From positions 1 to 64,000 of the forward strand of contig JAJPGT010000088.1 of the NCBI GenBank assembly GCA_021325655.1: 64,000 bases of DNA, given 5' to 3'. This document shows, piece after piece, positions 26,401 to 34,603 of this stretch. This DNA comes from Pseudomonadota bacterium. Its GTDB lineage: Bacteria > Chloroflexota > UBA6077 > JAJPGT01. The position numbers and the translations under genes are program-made. The notes beneath the pieces are model-generated. The model saw only the letters and a program-made list of their open reading frames with translations, was not told where the DNA came from and did no database searches. The first letter of the stretch is position 1. Every line of letters begins with the position of its first letter.

Positions 26401-27564
26401 GCCAGCGCCAGCGCCGGGATCTACGCCAACGGTGGCTCTGCCTCGCTGTCCGGCTCGACGCTCAGCAACAACGCCAGCTACGGGCTCAATGCCTACTACC
26501 CCACGTCGCTGAGCATCGGCAGCAGCACGATCATCGGAAATAGCACCACCGGCGTGTACGCGACCGCCCCGGCCGCCGTATCGCTGACCAGCGACACCTT
26601 CACTAACAACCTGGGCTATGTCGCGTACTTCAACCTACAGAGCAACGCGTTCAACCCGACGCTGAGCGGCCTAGTCGCGACGGGCAACAACACGAATGGC
26701 GTCGGGATCGCCGGAGCCCTGAGCGGGGCATCGAGCTTGCCGCCCACGCCCGGTACGTCTGTGCCGTACGTGCTGGACGGGCTGACGGTCAACTCCGGGG
26801 CCATGCTGACCATCCAGGCCGGGGCAGTAGTGAAGAGCAGCAATCAGACCGCGCTGCTCTCCATCTATGGCTCGCTCTCGAGTCCGGGCACCTCCGGCAG
26901 TCCCGTGACCTTCACCAGTATCAAGGACGACACCATCGGGGGCGACACGAACAACGACGGCAGCAGCACGAGCCCAACCCCGGGCGACTGGCGGGGCATC
27001 CAGGTGAACAGCGGCGGCAGCGCTAACCTCGCGTATACCACCCTCAAGTATGGCGGGAGCGGCGCTTACCCGCTGCTGTACGGGGCCGGTGGCAACCTGA
27101 CTGTCGCCAATTCCACCTTCTCTAATGGTGCCTGGGATGGCATCGGCGGCAGCGGCGGGACGCACAGCATCCAGGACTCCACTGTTCAGAATAACGCCAA
27201 CGTCGGGATCAACTTCTCGAATGGCGTGTCGCTGACCTTGAGCGGCACTACCGTCAAGAGCAACACGAATGGGGGGGTGGCTTGGAGCGGCGGGCCAATC
27301 TCGCTGACAAGCGACAAGATCCTGAGCAACCTCAACACGGGCCTGTCCGTCAACGTGACGACTCCGACGAACTTCTCGATCGCCACGACGAACATCGCTG
27401 GCAACGCCAACTACGGGATGTTCAACCAGCAAGGTAGTGCCGTTGTCCTGAACGCCACCAACACCTACTGGGGGGCCGCCAACGGCCCGGCGCCGACTGG
27501 TAGCGGCGACCGAGTGAGCGCCGGCATCAACTTCACCCCGTTCGCGACGGTCCCATTCCCGTAG
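23410..27564 (+). CDS. Large secreted right-handed beta-helix repeat protein
   Basis: A 1384-residue protein with a Sec signal (ALALACGLFLAFIGGAASALA). The rest is built from short Ser/Thr/Asn/Gly-rich strands (for example LTLTNSTVSNSASNGI) typical of parallel beta-helix, pectate-lyase-like folds. Five large units each contain a segment PYxIDGLTV..TLxIQAGxVVKF followed by FTSIKDDxxxGDTNxDGSxxSPxxGDW, the latter resembling a Ca-binding D-x-N-x-D-G loop. No catalytic motif or C-terminal anchor is seen. The ATG at 23410 has GGGGAGG six bases before it. The gene is visibly less GC-rich than its neighbours. An adhesin or a surface carbohydrate-binding or -degrading role is possible; none is proven. 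Confidence 0.85.
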   Translation: MVAGRTAALALACGLFLAFIGGAASALARAPASSTLCGAISSNTTLTPAGSPYIVTCDVTVNSGVTLTIQPGTTLQFNQDFGMTIYGTLTAVGTSASHIVFTANTATPVAGFWKGITFQTRSSTGQLQYAVVSYGGGNGFGNVYSNATTLSIQNTTISSSSKHGLYATDPTSLTLSSNTFQNNTKYAAYLTYSGLALTPAERQRLQRAHPRVALGVAAGGNVATGNGTNGIGLQGTMNITSFLDLPGAAVPYVVDGLTVTSGTTLSLAAGTVVKFSTATTSLVINGSLSSPGTGASPIVFTSLKDDTAAGDTNNDGAGSTPGPGDWQTIQINAGGGASFASSAIRYGGYTPCCANPSNVLVNGGNLTLTNSTVSNSASNGITAVNPTGLTLTSATFTGNVNYAAYVTLSGSTSALTAAISGMTATGNGKNGIGLAGTVGATTSLSGNPGAPYIIDGLTVGGGNTLTIQAGTVVKFSGPSAALTVNGALSVPGTSISPVTFTSIKDDSVGGDTNNDGSGSSPNPGDWQTVQINAGGSANLSYTTLSYGGYTGFGSSTGDIYLNGGSLTLDHSTVSRSATIGINGYSPIALTLTNDTLSANAGRAVFLTFASSAFNPTLSGNTATGNGTNSISLSGTVGASSSLPGAPGIPYVIDSLGLTVAAGNTLTFQQGAVVKFAGATTSLAVNGSLVASGTSTAPVTFTSIKDDTLGGDTNGDGSATSPAGGDWLTIQINAGGAANLTFTTVKYGGYAGYGSSQANVWINGGSLSTTNATIANSATSGVNAAASATLTLKSTKFLRNGAYGVYAYAPAALTSTSSTFQNNPSYAAYIYFYNSGLTPTISGTVATANGKNGIGLGGTITAATSLPGPIGTSVPYIIDSGLTVASGATLTIQPKAVLKFSGTTASLAVNGSLQVPGTSASPVTFTSIKDDTIAGDTNGDGSGTSPAPGDWLTVQINAGGSANLTFTMLRYGGYIGGGALANLSVSGGSLTFTSSTTTASASAGIYANGGSASLSGSTLSNNASYGLNAYYPTSLSIGSSTIIGNSTTGVYATAPAAVSLTSDTFTNNLGYVAYFNLQSNAFNPTLSGLVATGNNTNGVGIAGALSGASSLPPTPGTSVPYVLDGLTVNSGAMLTIQAGAVVKSSNQTALLSIYGSLSSPGTSGSPVTFTSIKDDTIGGDTNNDGSSTSPTPGDWRGIQVNSGGSANLAYTTLKYGGSGAYPLLYGAGGNLTVANSTFSNGAWDGIGGSGGTHSIQDSTVQNNANVGINFSNGVSLTLSGTTVKSNTNGGVAWSGGPISLTSDKILSNLNTGLSVNVTTPTNFSIATTNIAGNANYGMFNQQGSAVVLNATNTYWGAANGPAPTGSGDRVSAGINFTPFATVPFP
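24145..27030 (+). repeat. Five tandem ~200-245-codon repeats inside the beta-helix gene
   Basis: The K-D-D...G-D-T-N-x-D-G...G-D-W block recurs near 24315, 24920, 25520, 26190 and 26925. The spacing grows from about 600 to 735 bases because of extra short beta-strands in the later units. The repetition is visible in DNA as well as protein, so recombination between units could change copy number. Confidence 0.75.
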
Positions 27565-27593
27565 GCGCGCGAGATACGGGTTACCCGGCCTGA

Positions 27594-27627
27594 CGGGGCT
27601 GGCGCGTGACGATCCGCGCCAGCCCCG
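27594..27627. terminator. Bidirectional hairpin terminator
   Basis: A perfect 13-bp stem CGGGGCTGGCGCG/CGCGCCAGCCCCG with an eight-base loop starts 30 bases after the beta-helix stop. It faces the end of the minus-strand DUF2848 gene. The ~160 bases beyond it up to 27791 hold nothing I can support. Confidence 0.75.
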
Positions 27628-27791
27628 CCCTGCTCCTCGCTCCGCCTGGGCTGGACAGGCTCTGGCTCTGGGTGATGCAGACCGGCGCCACGCCGCCCGC
27701 GAGAGCATCCGTCTCGGACGGGAGTCCGCCTTCGCACAGATCGCGGCGGCCGGACGCTGTCGTTTCTCACACACTGGTTGGCAGCGCGCCG

Positions 27792-28487
27792 CTACTGCAC
27801 CCCGGGGCCGAGCACGTCCACCCGATAGTGGTGGCGCAGCGACCGCCCAAGCACCGGGTCCTCCAGCTCCAGGTCGTAGGCCTGGGCGAAGATCAGCCCG
27901 CCCAGCGTCGGCGGGGTGCCGGAGAGGAACACCAGCCCCGGGCGGCGGATCTGCCCGCGCTCCAGCACGGCTAGCCAGGTCTCGGCGTCCAGCAGCTCGG
28001 CCAGCGCCGCCTGCTGGTACAGGGTTCGGCCCTCGCGGTGGATCGCCCAGCAGCGCAGCACCAGGCGGTCCCAGTGCTCGCGCACCTCGCCATACGGCCA
28101 CACCTCAGCCGCGAGCACGTCCGGGTAGAGCTGCTTGCAGAGCTGGATCCCGTAGCGCTCGGCGGCGCGGTCGGAGTGGTCGCTGGCCACCGTGACGTAG
28201 ATCCCCCCGTCGTCCGCGAACAGCAGCGCGTACTCGATCTCCCCGGAGGTCTCCTCGCCCAGCACCTGGATCACGTCGCTGGTGGTGGCGAGATTGTTCG
28301 ACAGCGGGAAGTAGATCGGGACGGTGGTGGGAGGGGCAACGCCGTGAGAGGCGAGCTCGGCAGCGTGGCGGCGAACCGCCTCCTGGTCACGCCCAGCCCA
28401 GCCGCCATTCCAGAGCATCCGGACCTGGAATGGGAGCAGGGTCTGGCCCTGGCGCGAGGCAACGGTGAAGGTGAGCAGATTGTCCAT
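27792..28487 (-). CDS. DUF2848 family protein (fumarylacetoacetate-hydrolase-like fold)
   Basis: A 231-residue cytoplasmic protein. It begins LLTFTVASRQG, carries NGGWAGRDQEAVRRH, then IQVLGEETSGEIEYALLF and VASDHSDRAAERYGI, and EVWPYGEVREHWDRLVLR, all recognisable DUF2848 blocks. The family is thought to be related to fumarylacetoacetate hydrolases, but the reaction is not established. It starts 56 bases after dppF on the same strand, so it probably belongs to the peptide transporter operon and may act on an imported compound. It ends at the shared terminator with the beta-helix gene. Confidence 0.82.
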   Translation of the reverse strand: MDNLLTFTVASRQGQTLLPFQVRMLWNGGWAGRDQEAVRRHAAELASHGVAPPTTVPIYFPLSNNLATTSDVIQVLGEETSGEIEYALLFADDGGIYVTVASDHSDRAAERYGIQLCKQLYPDVLAAEVWPYGEVREHWDRLVLRCWAIHREGRTLYQQAALAELLDAETWLAVLERGQIRRPGLVFLSGTPPTLGGLIFAQAYDLELEDPVLGRSLRHHYRVDVLGPGVQ

Positions 28488-28543
28488 GGCCTCCCCTCCT
28501 GGCCCGCGGGCGCGCTCAACGCCGCCGGAGCTCGCGCACCGCG

Positions 28544-29599
28544 CTAGCCGGCGCCGGGCGTGCCCGCCTCGGCCGGCTGCGTCGTTCCCTGGCCGCCGTT
28601 GCGTCCCGCCTCGGCCAGCTCGAACCAGTCAACGAACGCCCCCTGCCGCTCGTGCGAGCGGAAGCAGGCGACCTGGTGTCGGCTGGCGACCTCGAGCAGC
28701 GGCGGCATCTCGGCCCGGCAGCGCTCGACCGCCACCGGGCAGCGGCTGGCAAAAGGGCAGATCGGCGGGAGGTTGACCGGGCTCGGGATCTCTCCCTGGA
28801 GCAGCTTGATCTTCCCTCGCGCGGCGGGGTCCGCCAGCAGCACCGCCGAGAGCAGCGCCTGGGTGTAGGGGTGGCGCGGCGCGGTGAACACCGAGCGCGT
28901 CTCCCCCAGCTCTACCACGTGGCCCAGGTACATCACCGCCACGCGCTGAGCGATGTAGCGGACGGTCATCAGGTCGTGGGAGATGAACAGGTACGACAGC
29001 CCCAGCTCCTTCTGAAGCTGGATCAGCAGCTCGATGATCTCCGCCCGCGCCAGCGGGTCGAGCGAAGAGGTCGGCTCGTCCAGCACGATGAACTGGGGAT
29101 CGGTCGCCAGCGCCCGGGCGATGCCCACACGCTGCTGCTGCCCGCCCGACAGCTCGCGGGGATACAGGTTGAGCTGCTCCGGGCGGAGCCGCACCAGCTC
29201 GGCCAGATGTAGCAGCTTGTCCCGCTGCTGGCGGCGATTTCCACTGCGATCCCAGAGCGCGATCGACTCCAGGATCGTGTCGCCCACGGTCAGACGTGGG
29301 TCCAGCGACTCGTAGGGGTCCTGGAAGACGGCCTGCATCTTGGGCCGATAGGAGCGGAAGGCGCGCTGCGTCAGGTGGGCGATGGAGTCCGCCTCGTACA
29401 GGATCTCGCCAGCGGTGGGCTCGATCAGCCGCAGCAGGCAGCGACCAACGGTGGTCTTGCCGGAGCCGCTCTCGCCCACCAGGCCGAGCGTCTCGCCGCG
29501 GCCGATACTGAACGACACGTCGTTGACGGCGGTGAGCACCAGCCCCCCGCCCAGCGGGAAGCGCTTGACCAGGTTGCGCACGCTGACAAGATCAGGCAT
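28544..29599 (-). CDS. dppF: Oligopeptide/dipeptide ABC transporter ATPase, DppF/OppF type
   Basis: A 351-residue ATP-binding subunit. Walker A GESGSGKTT, Q-loop VFQDPYESLDPR, signature LSGGQQQR, Walker B IVLDEPTSSLDP and switch His FISHDLMTV are all intact. The C-terminal CPFASRCPVAVERC cysteine motif is the iron-sulfur-type cluster region of the oligopeptide ATPase family. The ATG at 29599 overlaps the end of dppD by 8 bases. It pairs with DppD, whose own ATP site looks degenerate, so DppF probably carries most of the hydrolysis. Confidence 0.93.
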   Translation of the reverse strand: MPDLVSVRNLVKRFPLGGGLVLTAVNDVSFSIGRGETLGLVGESGSGKTTVGRCLLRLIEPTAGEILYEADSIAHLTQRAFRSYRPKMQAVFQDPYESLDPRLTVGDTILESIALWDRSGNRRQQRDKLLHLAELVRLRPEQLNLYPRELSGGQQQRVGIARALATDPQFIVLDEPTSSLDPLARAEIIELLIQLQKELGLSYLFISHDLMTVRYIAQRVAVMYLGHVVELGETRSVFTAPRHPYTQALLSAVLLADPAARGKIKLLQGEIPSPVNLPPICPFASRCPVAVERCRAEMPPLLEVASRHQVACFRSHERQGAFVDWFELAEAGRNGGQGTTQPAEAGTPGAG

Positions 29600-30587
29600 C
29601 GGCGGACCAGTCGGCATACAGATGGCAGCGGACTTGATGGTTGGGGCGCACCGGGCGGAGCTGGGGATGGTCCGTCCGGCAGATGTCCATACGCTTGGGA
29701 CAGCGGTCGTAGAAGAAGCAGCCCGGCGGCGGGCGGAGCAGGTCGAAGGAGTGCGCGGCAGTGGTCGCCACGTCCAGCTCCGACCGGTCGAGGTCGTAGT
29801 AGCGCACCGCGGAGAGCAGCAGGTGGGTGTAGGGGTGGAGTGGGTCGACGAAGAGCCGGGCGGTATCTGCCTGCTCGACGATCTCCCCGCCATACATCAC
29901 CGCCGCGCGGTCGCAGTAGTGCGCGACGATCCCCAGGTCGCGGGTAATGAGCAGCGCGGCGGCGTGCCGCTCGGCGATCAGCCGGCGGAACGTCTCCAGC
30001 ACCTGGGCCTGGATCGTGACGTCCAGCCCGAAGGTCGCCTCGTCGGCGATCAGGAGGGTGGGAGAGTGCAGGAGCGCCATCCCGATGACGATCCGCTGCG
30101 CCATCCCGCCGCTCAGTTCGTGCGGGTAGGCGCTGGCGCGCCGGCGCGGGTCGGGGATGCCGACCGCGGCCATCATCGCGACCGCCTGCTCGCGTGCCTC
30201 GCGGGCCGAGGCGCGGGGGCGATGGGCGCGGTAGGCGTTGGCGAGCTGCGCGCCGACGGTTACCAGCGGGTTGAGCTGGTTGCGGGCGTTCGGGACGATC
30301 AGCGCCAGCTCCTTGCCGCGGATCTCGCGCAACGTCTCCTCATCCAGCCGGAGCAACTCCTGGTCGCGGTAGGTGATGCGCCCCGTCACTACCCGGCCGG
30401 GATGGGGAACGAGGTTCATGATCGACCAGGCAACGGTGGACTTGCCGGCGCCGGACTCGCCGACCAGGCCCAGCACCTCGCCCCGGCGGATCTCCAGGTC
30501 CACCCCGTTGACTGCGTGGACCTCGCCCTCATAGGTGAAGTACGAGGTGCGCAGGTCGCGCACCGCCAGCAGCAAATCCTCCGCCAC
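29592..30587 (-). CDS. dppD: Oligopeptide ABC transporter ATPase, DppD/OppD type, with degenerate catalytic motifs
   Basis: A 331-residue ATPase subunit with Walker A GESGAGKST and signature LSGGMAQR. Key residues deviate: the Q-loop, normally F-Q-D-P, reads IVPNARNQLNP (Gln replaced by Pro); Walker B reads LIADEATFGLD (usual DEPTxALD); and the switch His is Arg in LLITRDLGIV. The Cys motif PGCFFYDRCPKRMDIC is kept. I infer an ATP-binding but poorly hydrolysing half of an asymmetric pair with DppF. It is flanked by dppC (6-base gap) and dppF (8-base overlap), and codon use is ordinary, so it is not an obvious pseudogene. Confidence 0.9.
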   Translation of the reverse strand: MAEDLLLAVRDLRTSYFTYEGEVHAVNGVDLEIRRGEVLGLVGESGAGKSTVAWSIMNLVPHPGRVVTGRITYRDQELLRLDEETLREIRGKELALIVPNARNQLNPLVTVGAQLANAYRAHRPRASAREAREQAVAMMAAVGIPDPRRRASAYPHELSGGMAQRIVIGMALLHSPTLLIADEATFGLDVTIQAQVLETFRRLIAERHAAALLITRDLGIVAHYCDRAAVMYGGEIVEQADTARLFVDPLHPYTHLLLSAVRYYDLDRSELDVATTAAHSFDLLRPPPGCFFYDRCPKRMDICRTDHPQLRPVRPNHQVRCHLYADWSADA

Positions 30588-30593
30588 GGCTCT

Positions 30594-31490
30594 CTAACGT
30601 CCCTTCGTGAAGTAGCGCTCGAAGGCGTCGCCGAGCAGGGCGAAGCCGAGCACGGTGATCCCGAGCGCCGCGCCCGGGAAGAAGGCGATCCACCACTGGC
30701 CGGTGATCATATTCTGGGCACCACTGGCGATCATCAGGCCCCACTCGGCGGTCGGGACACGAACCCCGGCGCCGACGAAGCTCAGCCCAGCCGTTAGCAG
30801 CATCGCCCAGCCGACGTTGATCGAGAACTGGGCGATGGCGGGTCCGATGGCATTGGGAACCAGGTGGCGCCTGATGATTTGCCAGTCCGTGTTGCCGGCG
30901 CAGCGCGCCGCCTCGATGAACAGCCGTTCGCGCAGCGAATGGGTCTGCCCGCGCAGCAGCCGCAGATAGATCGGCGCGTTCAGGACCGCGATCACGAAGA
31001 TCACGTTCCAGATGTTCTGGCCGGTCATCGCCACCGTCGCCATCGCTAGCACAAAGACGGGGAAGGTCTGGATGACGTCCGCAACGCGGCTGATGGACTC
31101 GGCCGCGACGCCGCGGAAGTAGCCGGAGACCACCCCGAGCGGGACGCCGATCGCCACCGCGAGCGAGGTTGAAAGTAGTGCGATCAGCAGATCGACCCGC
31201 GGGGCGTAGATCACCCGCGAGAAGATGTCCATCCCCAGGTTGTCCGTCCCGAACCAGTGGTCGCCACCGGGCGGGAGCAGGATCTCGGTCGGGCTGGCGG
31301 TCACCGGGTCATAGCGCACCAGCAGCGGTGAGAAGATCATCAGCAGGAACACCAGGCCGACGATGGCAAGGCCGAGCTGCGCCATGCGGTCCTGCTTCAG
31401 GAAATACCGCAGCCGGTCGAAGCGGCCGCCGCGCCGCCGGGTCAGCTCGTCGAGCGAGGTGCTGGCGCGGATCGACGACGTGGCCGCCAT
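30594..31490 (-). CDS. dppC: Oligopeptide ABC transporter permease, DppC/OppC type
   Basis: A 298-residue inner-membrane permease with about six helices. It has the DppC-typical N-terminal segment DRMAQLGLAIVGLVFLLMIFSPLL and the extracytoplasmic FGTDNLGMDIFSRVIYAPR (HxxGTDxxGRDxxSR-like). The coupling loop is EAARCAGNTDWQIIRRHLVPN. It partners DppB, whose gene ends 9 bases upstream. Nothing unusual is visible. Confidence 0.94.
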   Translation of the reverse strand: MAATSSIRASTSLDELTRRRGGRFDRLRYFLKQDRMAQLGLAIVGLVFLLMIFSPLLVRYDPVTASPTEILLPPGGDHWFGTDNLGMDIFSRVIYAPRVDLLIALLSTSLAVAIGVPLGVVSGYFRGVAAESISRVADVIQTFPVFVLAMATVAMTGQNIWNVIFVIAVLNAPIYLRLLRGQTHSLRERLFIEAARCAGNTDWQIIRRHLVPNAIGPAIAQFSINVGWAMLLTAGLSFVGAGVRVPTAEWGLMIASGAQNMITGQWWIAFFPGAALGITVLGFALLGDAFERYFTKGR

Positions 31491-31499
31491 CGCTGCCCC

Positions 31500-32510
31500 C
31501 TAGTGCTGAATCCGCGGGTCGACCAGGATGTGGACGATGTCCACCACCAGGTAGACCAGCAGTGCGAACGCCCCGGCCACCAGCACGAAGCCCTGAATCG
31601 CCAGGTAGTCCGAGTTCAAGATGGACTGTACCGCGTACTGGCCGGCCCCACCCCAGCCATAGACCTGCTCCACCAGCACCGCGCCGCTGAGCAGGATGCT
31701 GTACAGCACCCCCACCAGTGTCACCACCGGGGAGAGCGCGTTGCGGAGCGCGTAGCGCATCACCACCCCATTGGGGAGTCCGGCGGCGCGACTGTAGCGG
31801 ATGAAGCCCGAGCTGAGCACGCTCTGCATGCTGGAGCGGGTCATCTTCAGGATCGGCGCGGCATACAGCAGCGTGAGGGTCACGACCGGCAGCACCAGGT
31901 GGCCCAGGTGCGACCAGAGCGCCTCGCCGTCGCCAGCCAGGATGCTGTCCACCAGCAGCATCCCGGTGACGAACGGCGGCGGGCTCACCGCGATGTCGAG
32001 CTGGCCGATCGGGGCCGGCAGCCACTGGAGCTGAAAGTAGAAGACGAACGCCAGCAGCAGCGCCAGCCAGAAGTCGGGGATCGCCCCGGCCAGCAGCCCG
32101 TAGCCCATCACCGCCCGCTCCGCCACCCCACCGCCGCGCATCGCCAGCAGCACCCCCAGCGGAACCGCGATCAGCACCGCCAGCAGAAAGCTGATCGTAA
32201 TCAGCTCCAGCGTCGCCGGGACCCGCTCGACTAGGTCATCCTTCACTGCCCGGCCGGCGACGTACGAGTCGCCCAGGTCGCCGTGCGAGAGCCGCTCCAG
32301 GTACAGGACGTATTGCACCGGCAGCGGCTGATCCAGCGCCATCCGGTGCTGGATGTTCTTGATCGTCTCCTCAGTGGCGAGCGAGCCGGCAATGGTGTAG
32401 GCCGGGTCGCCCGGGATGAGGTGGATGAGCATGAACGTGATGAGCGAGATCCCGAACAACTGCGGGATCAGCAGCACCAGCCGGCGCACAATGTAACGGC
32501 CCAGACGCAT
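31500..32510 (-). CDS. dppB: Oligopeptide ABC transporter permease, DppB/OppB type
   Basis: A 336-residue permease that starts RYIVRRLVLLIPQLFGISLITF, the usual DppB N-terminus. The periplasmic GDLGDSYVAGRAV and coupling loop RYSRAAGLPNGVVMRYALRN are present, and it ends with a final helix and DPRIQH. In most DppB the coupling loop is Y-x-R-x-x-R-A-K-G; here Lys is Ala. The gene lies 83 bases after dppA, with a stem-loop between them. Confidence 0.94.
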   Translation of the reverse strand: MRLGRYIVRRLVLLIPQLFGISLITFMLIHLIPGDPAYTIAGSLATEETIKNIQHRMALDQPLPVQYVLYLERLSHGDLGDSYVAGRAVKDDLVERVPATLELITISFLLAVLIAVPLGVLLAMRGGGVAERAVMGYGLLAGAIPDFWLALLLAFVFYFQLQWLPAPIGQLDIAVSPPPFVTGMLLVDSILAGDGEALWSHLGHLVLPVVTLTLLYAAPILKMTRSSMQSVLSSGFIRYSRAAGLPNGVVMRYALRNALSPVVTLVGVLYSILLSGAVLVEQVYGWGGAGQYAVQSILNSDYLAIQGFVLVAGAFALLVYLVVDIVHILVDPRIQH

Positions 32511-32551
32511 CGTCGTCGCGGCTCCCTGTACTCAGCGCCCCCGCGGCCACA

Positions 32552-32579
32552 CCCGGAGGCGCGGCGCGGCGCCCCCGGG
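32552..32579 (-). terminator. Intercistronic stem-loop between dppA and dppB
   Basis: Arms of 5+5 bp with one mismatch (CCCGG-A-GGCGC and GCGCC-C-CCGGG) close on a six-base loop. A hairpin right after a binding-protein gene often lowers expression of the downstream permeases relative to the abundant binding protein; that function is inferred from position. Confidence 0.45.
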
Positions 32580-32593
32580 CCTCGGTCCGAGCC

Positions 32594-34411
32594 CTAGCCC
32601 CGCTTGATGTCCTCGAACTGGAAGCTGTTGGTCGTTCGCCAGATCAGCCCGCTGAGCGTATCGCGCATCGCCAGGTGGGTGCCAGCGTGCACCAGCCAGA
32701 CCCAGGGCACATCGTCCTGAATCAGGATGCGCTGCGCCTCCTTCGCCGCTCCCTGTCGCTTCGAGTCGTCCAGGGTGGAGCGGATCTGGTCGACTAGGCC
32801 GTCGAACTTGGCGTCCTTCAGGTCCGACAGGTCCAGGAACGACTTCGAGTAATAGTAGAGGTACAGCGAGTAGCCCGGGTCGGGACAGTTCGCCTGCTCC
32901 CATTGGATGAAGATCGGGAACTCCCGCTTGGACGTCTTCTCCTGGAAAGCGGCGCCGGGCATCTTGTTGATCTGGAGCTTGACGCCGATCTTCGCCAGGT
33001 TCGTCTGCATCAGCACCGCGAGCTGCTCCAGCTCGGGGAAGGCGGTGTTCACCGCGATCTCCGCCTCGAAGCCGTCGGCGTAGCCGCCCTGCTTCAGCAG
33101 GTCCTTCGCCTTGTCCAGATCGGTGTCGTAATTCCAGAACTCCTGGGTCGCCATCGGGTAGATGCTGGCGTAGGGCGACTTCATCTGCTGCGCCAGGCCG
33201 AAGTAGACGCTCTGCAGGATGTCCTTGTACGGGGTGGCGTAGTTCATCGCCTTGCGCACTTCCACCTTGTCGAAAGGTGGCTTGGTCACGTTCATCACCG
33301 CCGAGGTGAGCTGGTTACCCACCCAGGAGACCACCTTCACCCCGGAGCCGGTCTTCTGCTTCAGGTCCTGCAGCTCGCGCGGCAGCAGGTCCGGCACCAC
33401 GTCCACATCGCCCGAGAGCAGCAGCGCCACCCGGTTGGACGACGCCGGCACCTGGCGGAAGATGATCTTGTCCATCTGCGGCTTGGTGCGGTAGTAGCCC
33501 TCATGGCGGCTGAAGGTGACCTCGCGGTTGGGCGAGATCTGCTCCAGCTTGTACGGACCGAAGCTGACTGTGTTGTTGGCGAACCACTTGGTGGACCAGG
33601 GATCGTCGGCAGTCGCGTGCTTCTTGAACTCGGTCGAGTCCAGAATCCCCTGGTAGCCCTGGGGCATGATGGACAGGAAGATCGTCGTCGGCGCCGACGC
33701 GGTGAACTGGACCTTGTACTTATCCAGCACCTTGACGCTGTCCGGCCCCTCCAGGTTCAGGACGCCGGTGAAGAAGCCGCCGATACCCTTCAGCGCGAAC
33801 TTGCGGTCCCAGGTGTACTTCACATCCTCGGCCGTCAGCTCGTTGCCAACCTGGCTCATCACGCCCTTGCGCAGGTTGAAGACGATCGACTTGCCATCCG
33901 GGGCGATGTCCCAGGATTCCGCTAGCCGCGGCTCGATCTTCGAGAAGTCCGGCTCGAAGAAGCCGTCGTTGCGCGGCTTGGGGGCGAACTCGACCAGCCG
34001 CTCGTGGACCTGGTCCCAGACGTAGTGGGCCGAGTTCTGGAGGGCGTATTCCACATCGATGTTCGGCGCCACCTCCGTCGCGGCCATCACCAGCGTGGTC
34101 GCCCGGCCGCCCGCGGGCTTGGCCGCCGGGGCGGCGGTGGGTGCCGCCTGCTGTGGCGCCTGCGTCGGCGCGGCAGCCGCGGCCGGCGCGGTGGTGGGGG
34201 CAGCGGCCGCGGCCGGGGCGCTCGTTGGAGCGCCCGCCGCCGGGGCCGACGTGGGCGCTGGCGCGGGCGGCGCCGAGGAGCAGGCGCTCAGCACGGACAG
34301 GCCCAGCGGCAGCCCGGCCCCAACCAGCAGTACGCGCCGAAGGAAGGTCCGGCGCGACAGGGAGCGGCGGGAAGAGAAGGAAGCGGTCGACGCAGCATCA
34401 CGATCGGGCAT
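32594..34411 (-). CDS. dppA: Oligopeptide-binding lipoprotein (family 5 solute-binding protein)
   Basis: A 605-residue exported protein. The signal contains both a twin-arginine motif (SLSRRTFLRR) and a lipobox (SVLSAC), so it is probably a Tat-exported lipoprotein. An ~80-residue Ala/Pro/Thr linker follows, then the SBP_bac_5 fold (ESWDIAPDGKSIVFNLRKGV, YKLEQISPNREVTFSRHEGYY, RKAMNYATPYKDI). The ATG at 34411 has AAGGAGGG upstream, and an earlier in-frame ATG is not supported. It should capture peptides or similar solutes for DppBCDF. Its linker closely resembles that of the NMT1-type protein at 9335. Confidence 0.93.
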   Translation of the reverse strand: MPDRDAASTASFSSRRSLSRRTFLRRVLLVGAGLPLGLSVLSACSSAPPAPAPTSAPAAGAPTSAPAAAAAPTTAPAAAAAPTQAPQQAAPTAAPAAKPAGGRATTLVMAATEVAPNIDVEYALQNSAHYVWDQVHERLVEFAPKPRNDGFFEPDFSKIEPRLAESWDIAPDGKSIVFNLRKGVMSQVGNELTAEDVKYTWDRKFALKGIGGFFTGVLNLEGPDSVKVLDKYKVQFTASAPTTIFLSIMPQGYQGILDSTEFKKHATADDPWSTKWFANNTVSFGPYKLEQISPNREVTFSRHEGYYRTKPQMDKIIFRQVPASSNRVALLLSGDVDVVPDLLPRELQDLKQKTGSGVKVVSWVGNQLTSAVMNVTKPPFDKVEVRKAMNYATPYKDILQSVYFGLAQQMKSPYASIYPMATQEFWNYDTDLDKAKDLLKQGGYADGFEAEIAVNTAFPELEQLAVLMQTNLAKIGVKLQINKMPGAAFQEKTSKREFPIFIQWEQANCPDPGYSLYLYYYSKSFLDLSDLKDAKFDGLVDQIRSTLDDSKRQGAAKEAQRILIQDDVPWVWLVHAGTHLAMRDTLSGLIWRTTNSFQFEDIKRG

Positions 34412-34561
34412 GAAGGGCGGCCCTCCTTCGATAGGCAGCGCACGCGGCTGCCGTGTGTCCACGACACGCGCGGCGGTCGAACGGTGAGCGCCGCGGCCAA
34501 CGCCTGCGGGCGAGCAGGGCAGCGAGAGACGACTGTCGACCGGTTCGCGTTGACGTCGGCC

Positions 34562-34590
34562 AGGGTACTACGCTGCCGGCGGCGCGTCAA
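34562..34590 (-). promoter_or_regulatory. Promoter of the dpp operon
   Basis: Read on the minus strand: TTGACG (34590-34585), 17 bases, TACCCT (34567-34562). Transcription would start near 34555, leaving a leader of about 145 bases before dppA. Confidence 0.55.
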
Positions 34591-34603
34591 CGTTTCAGAC
34601 TCC

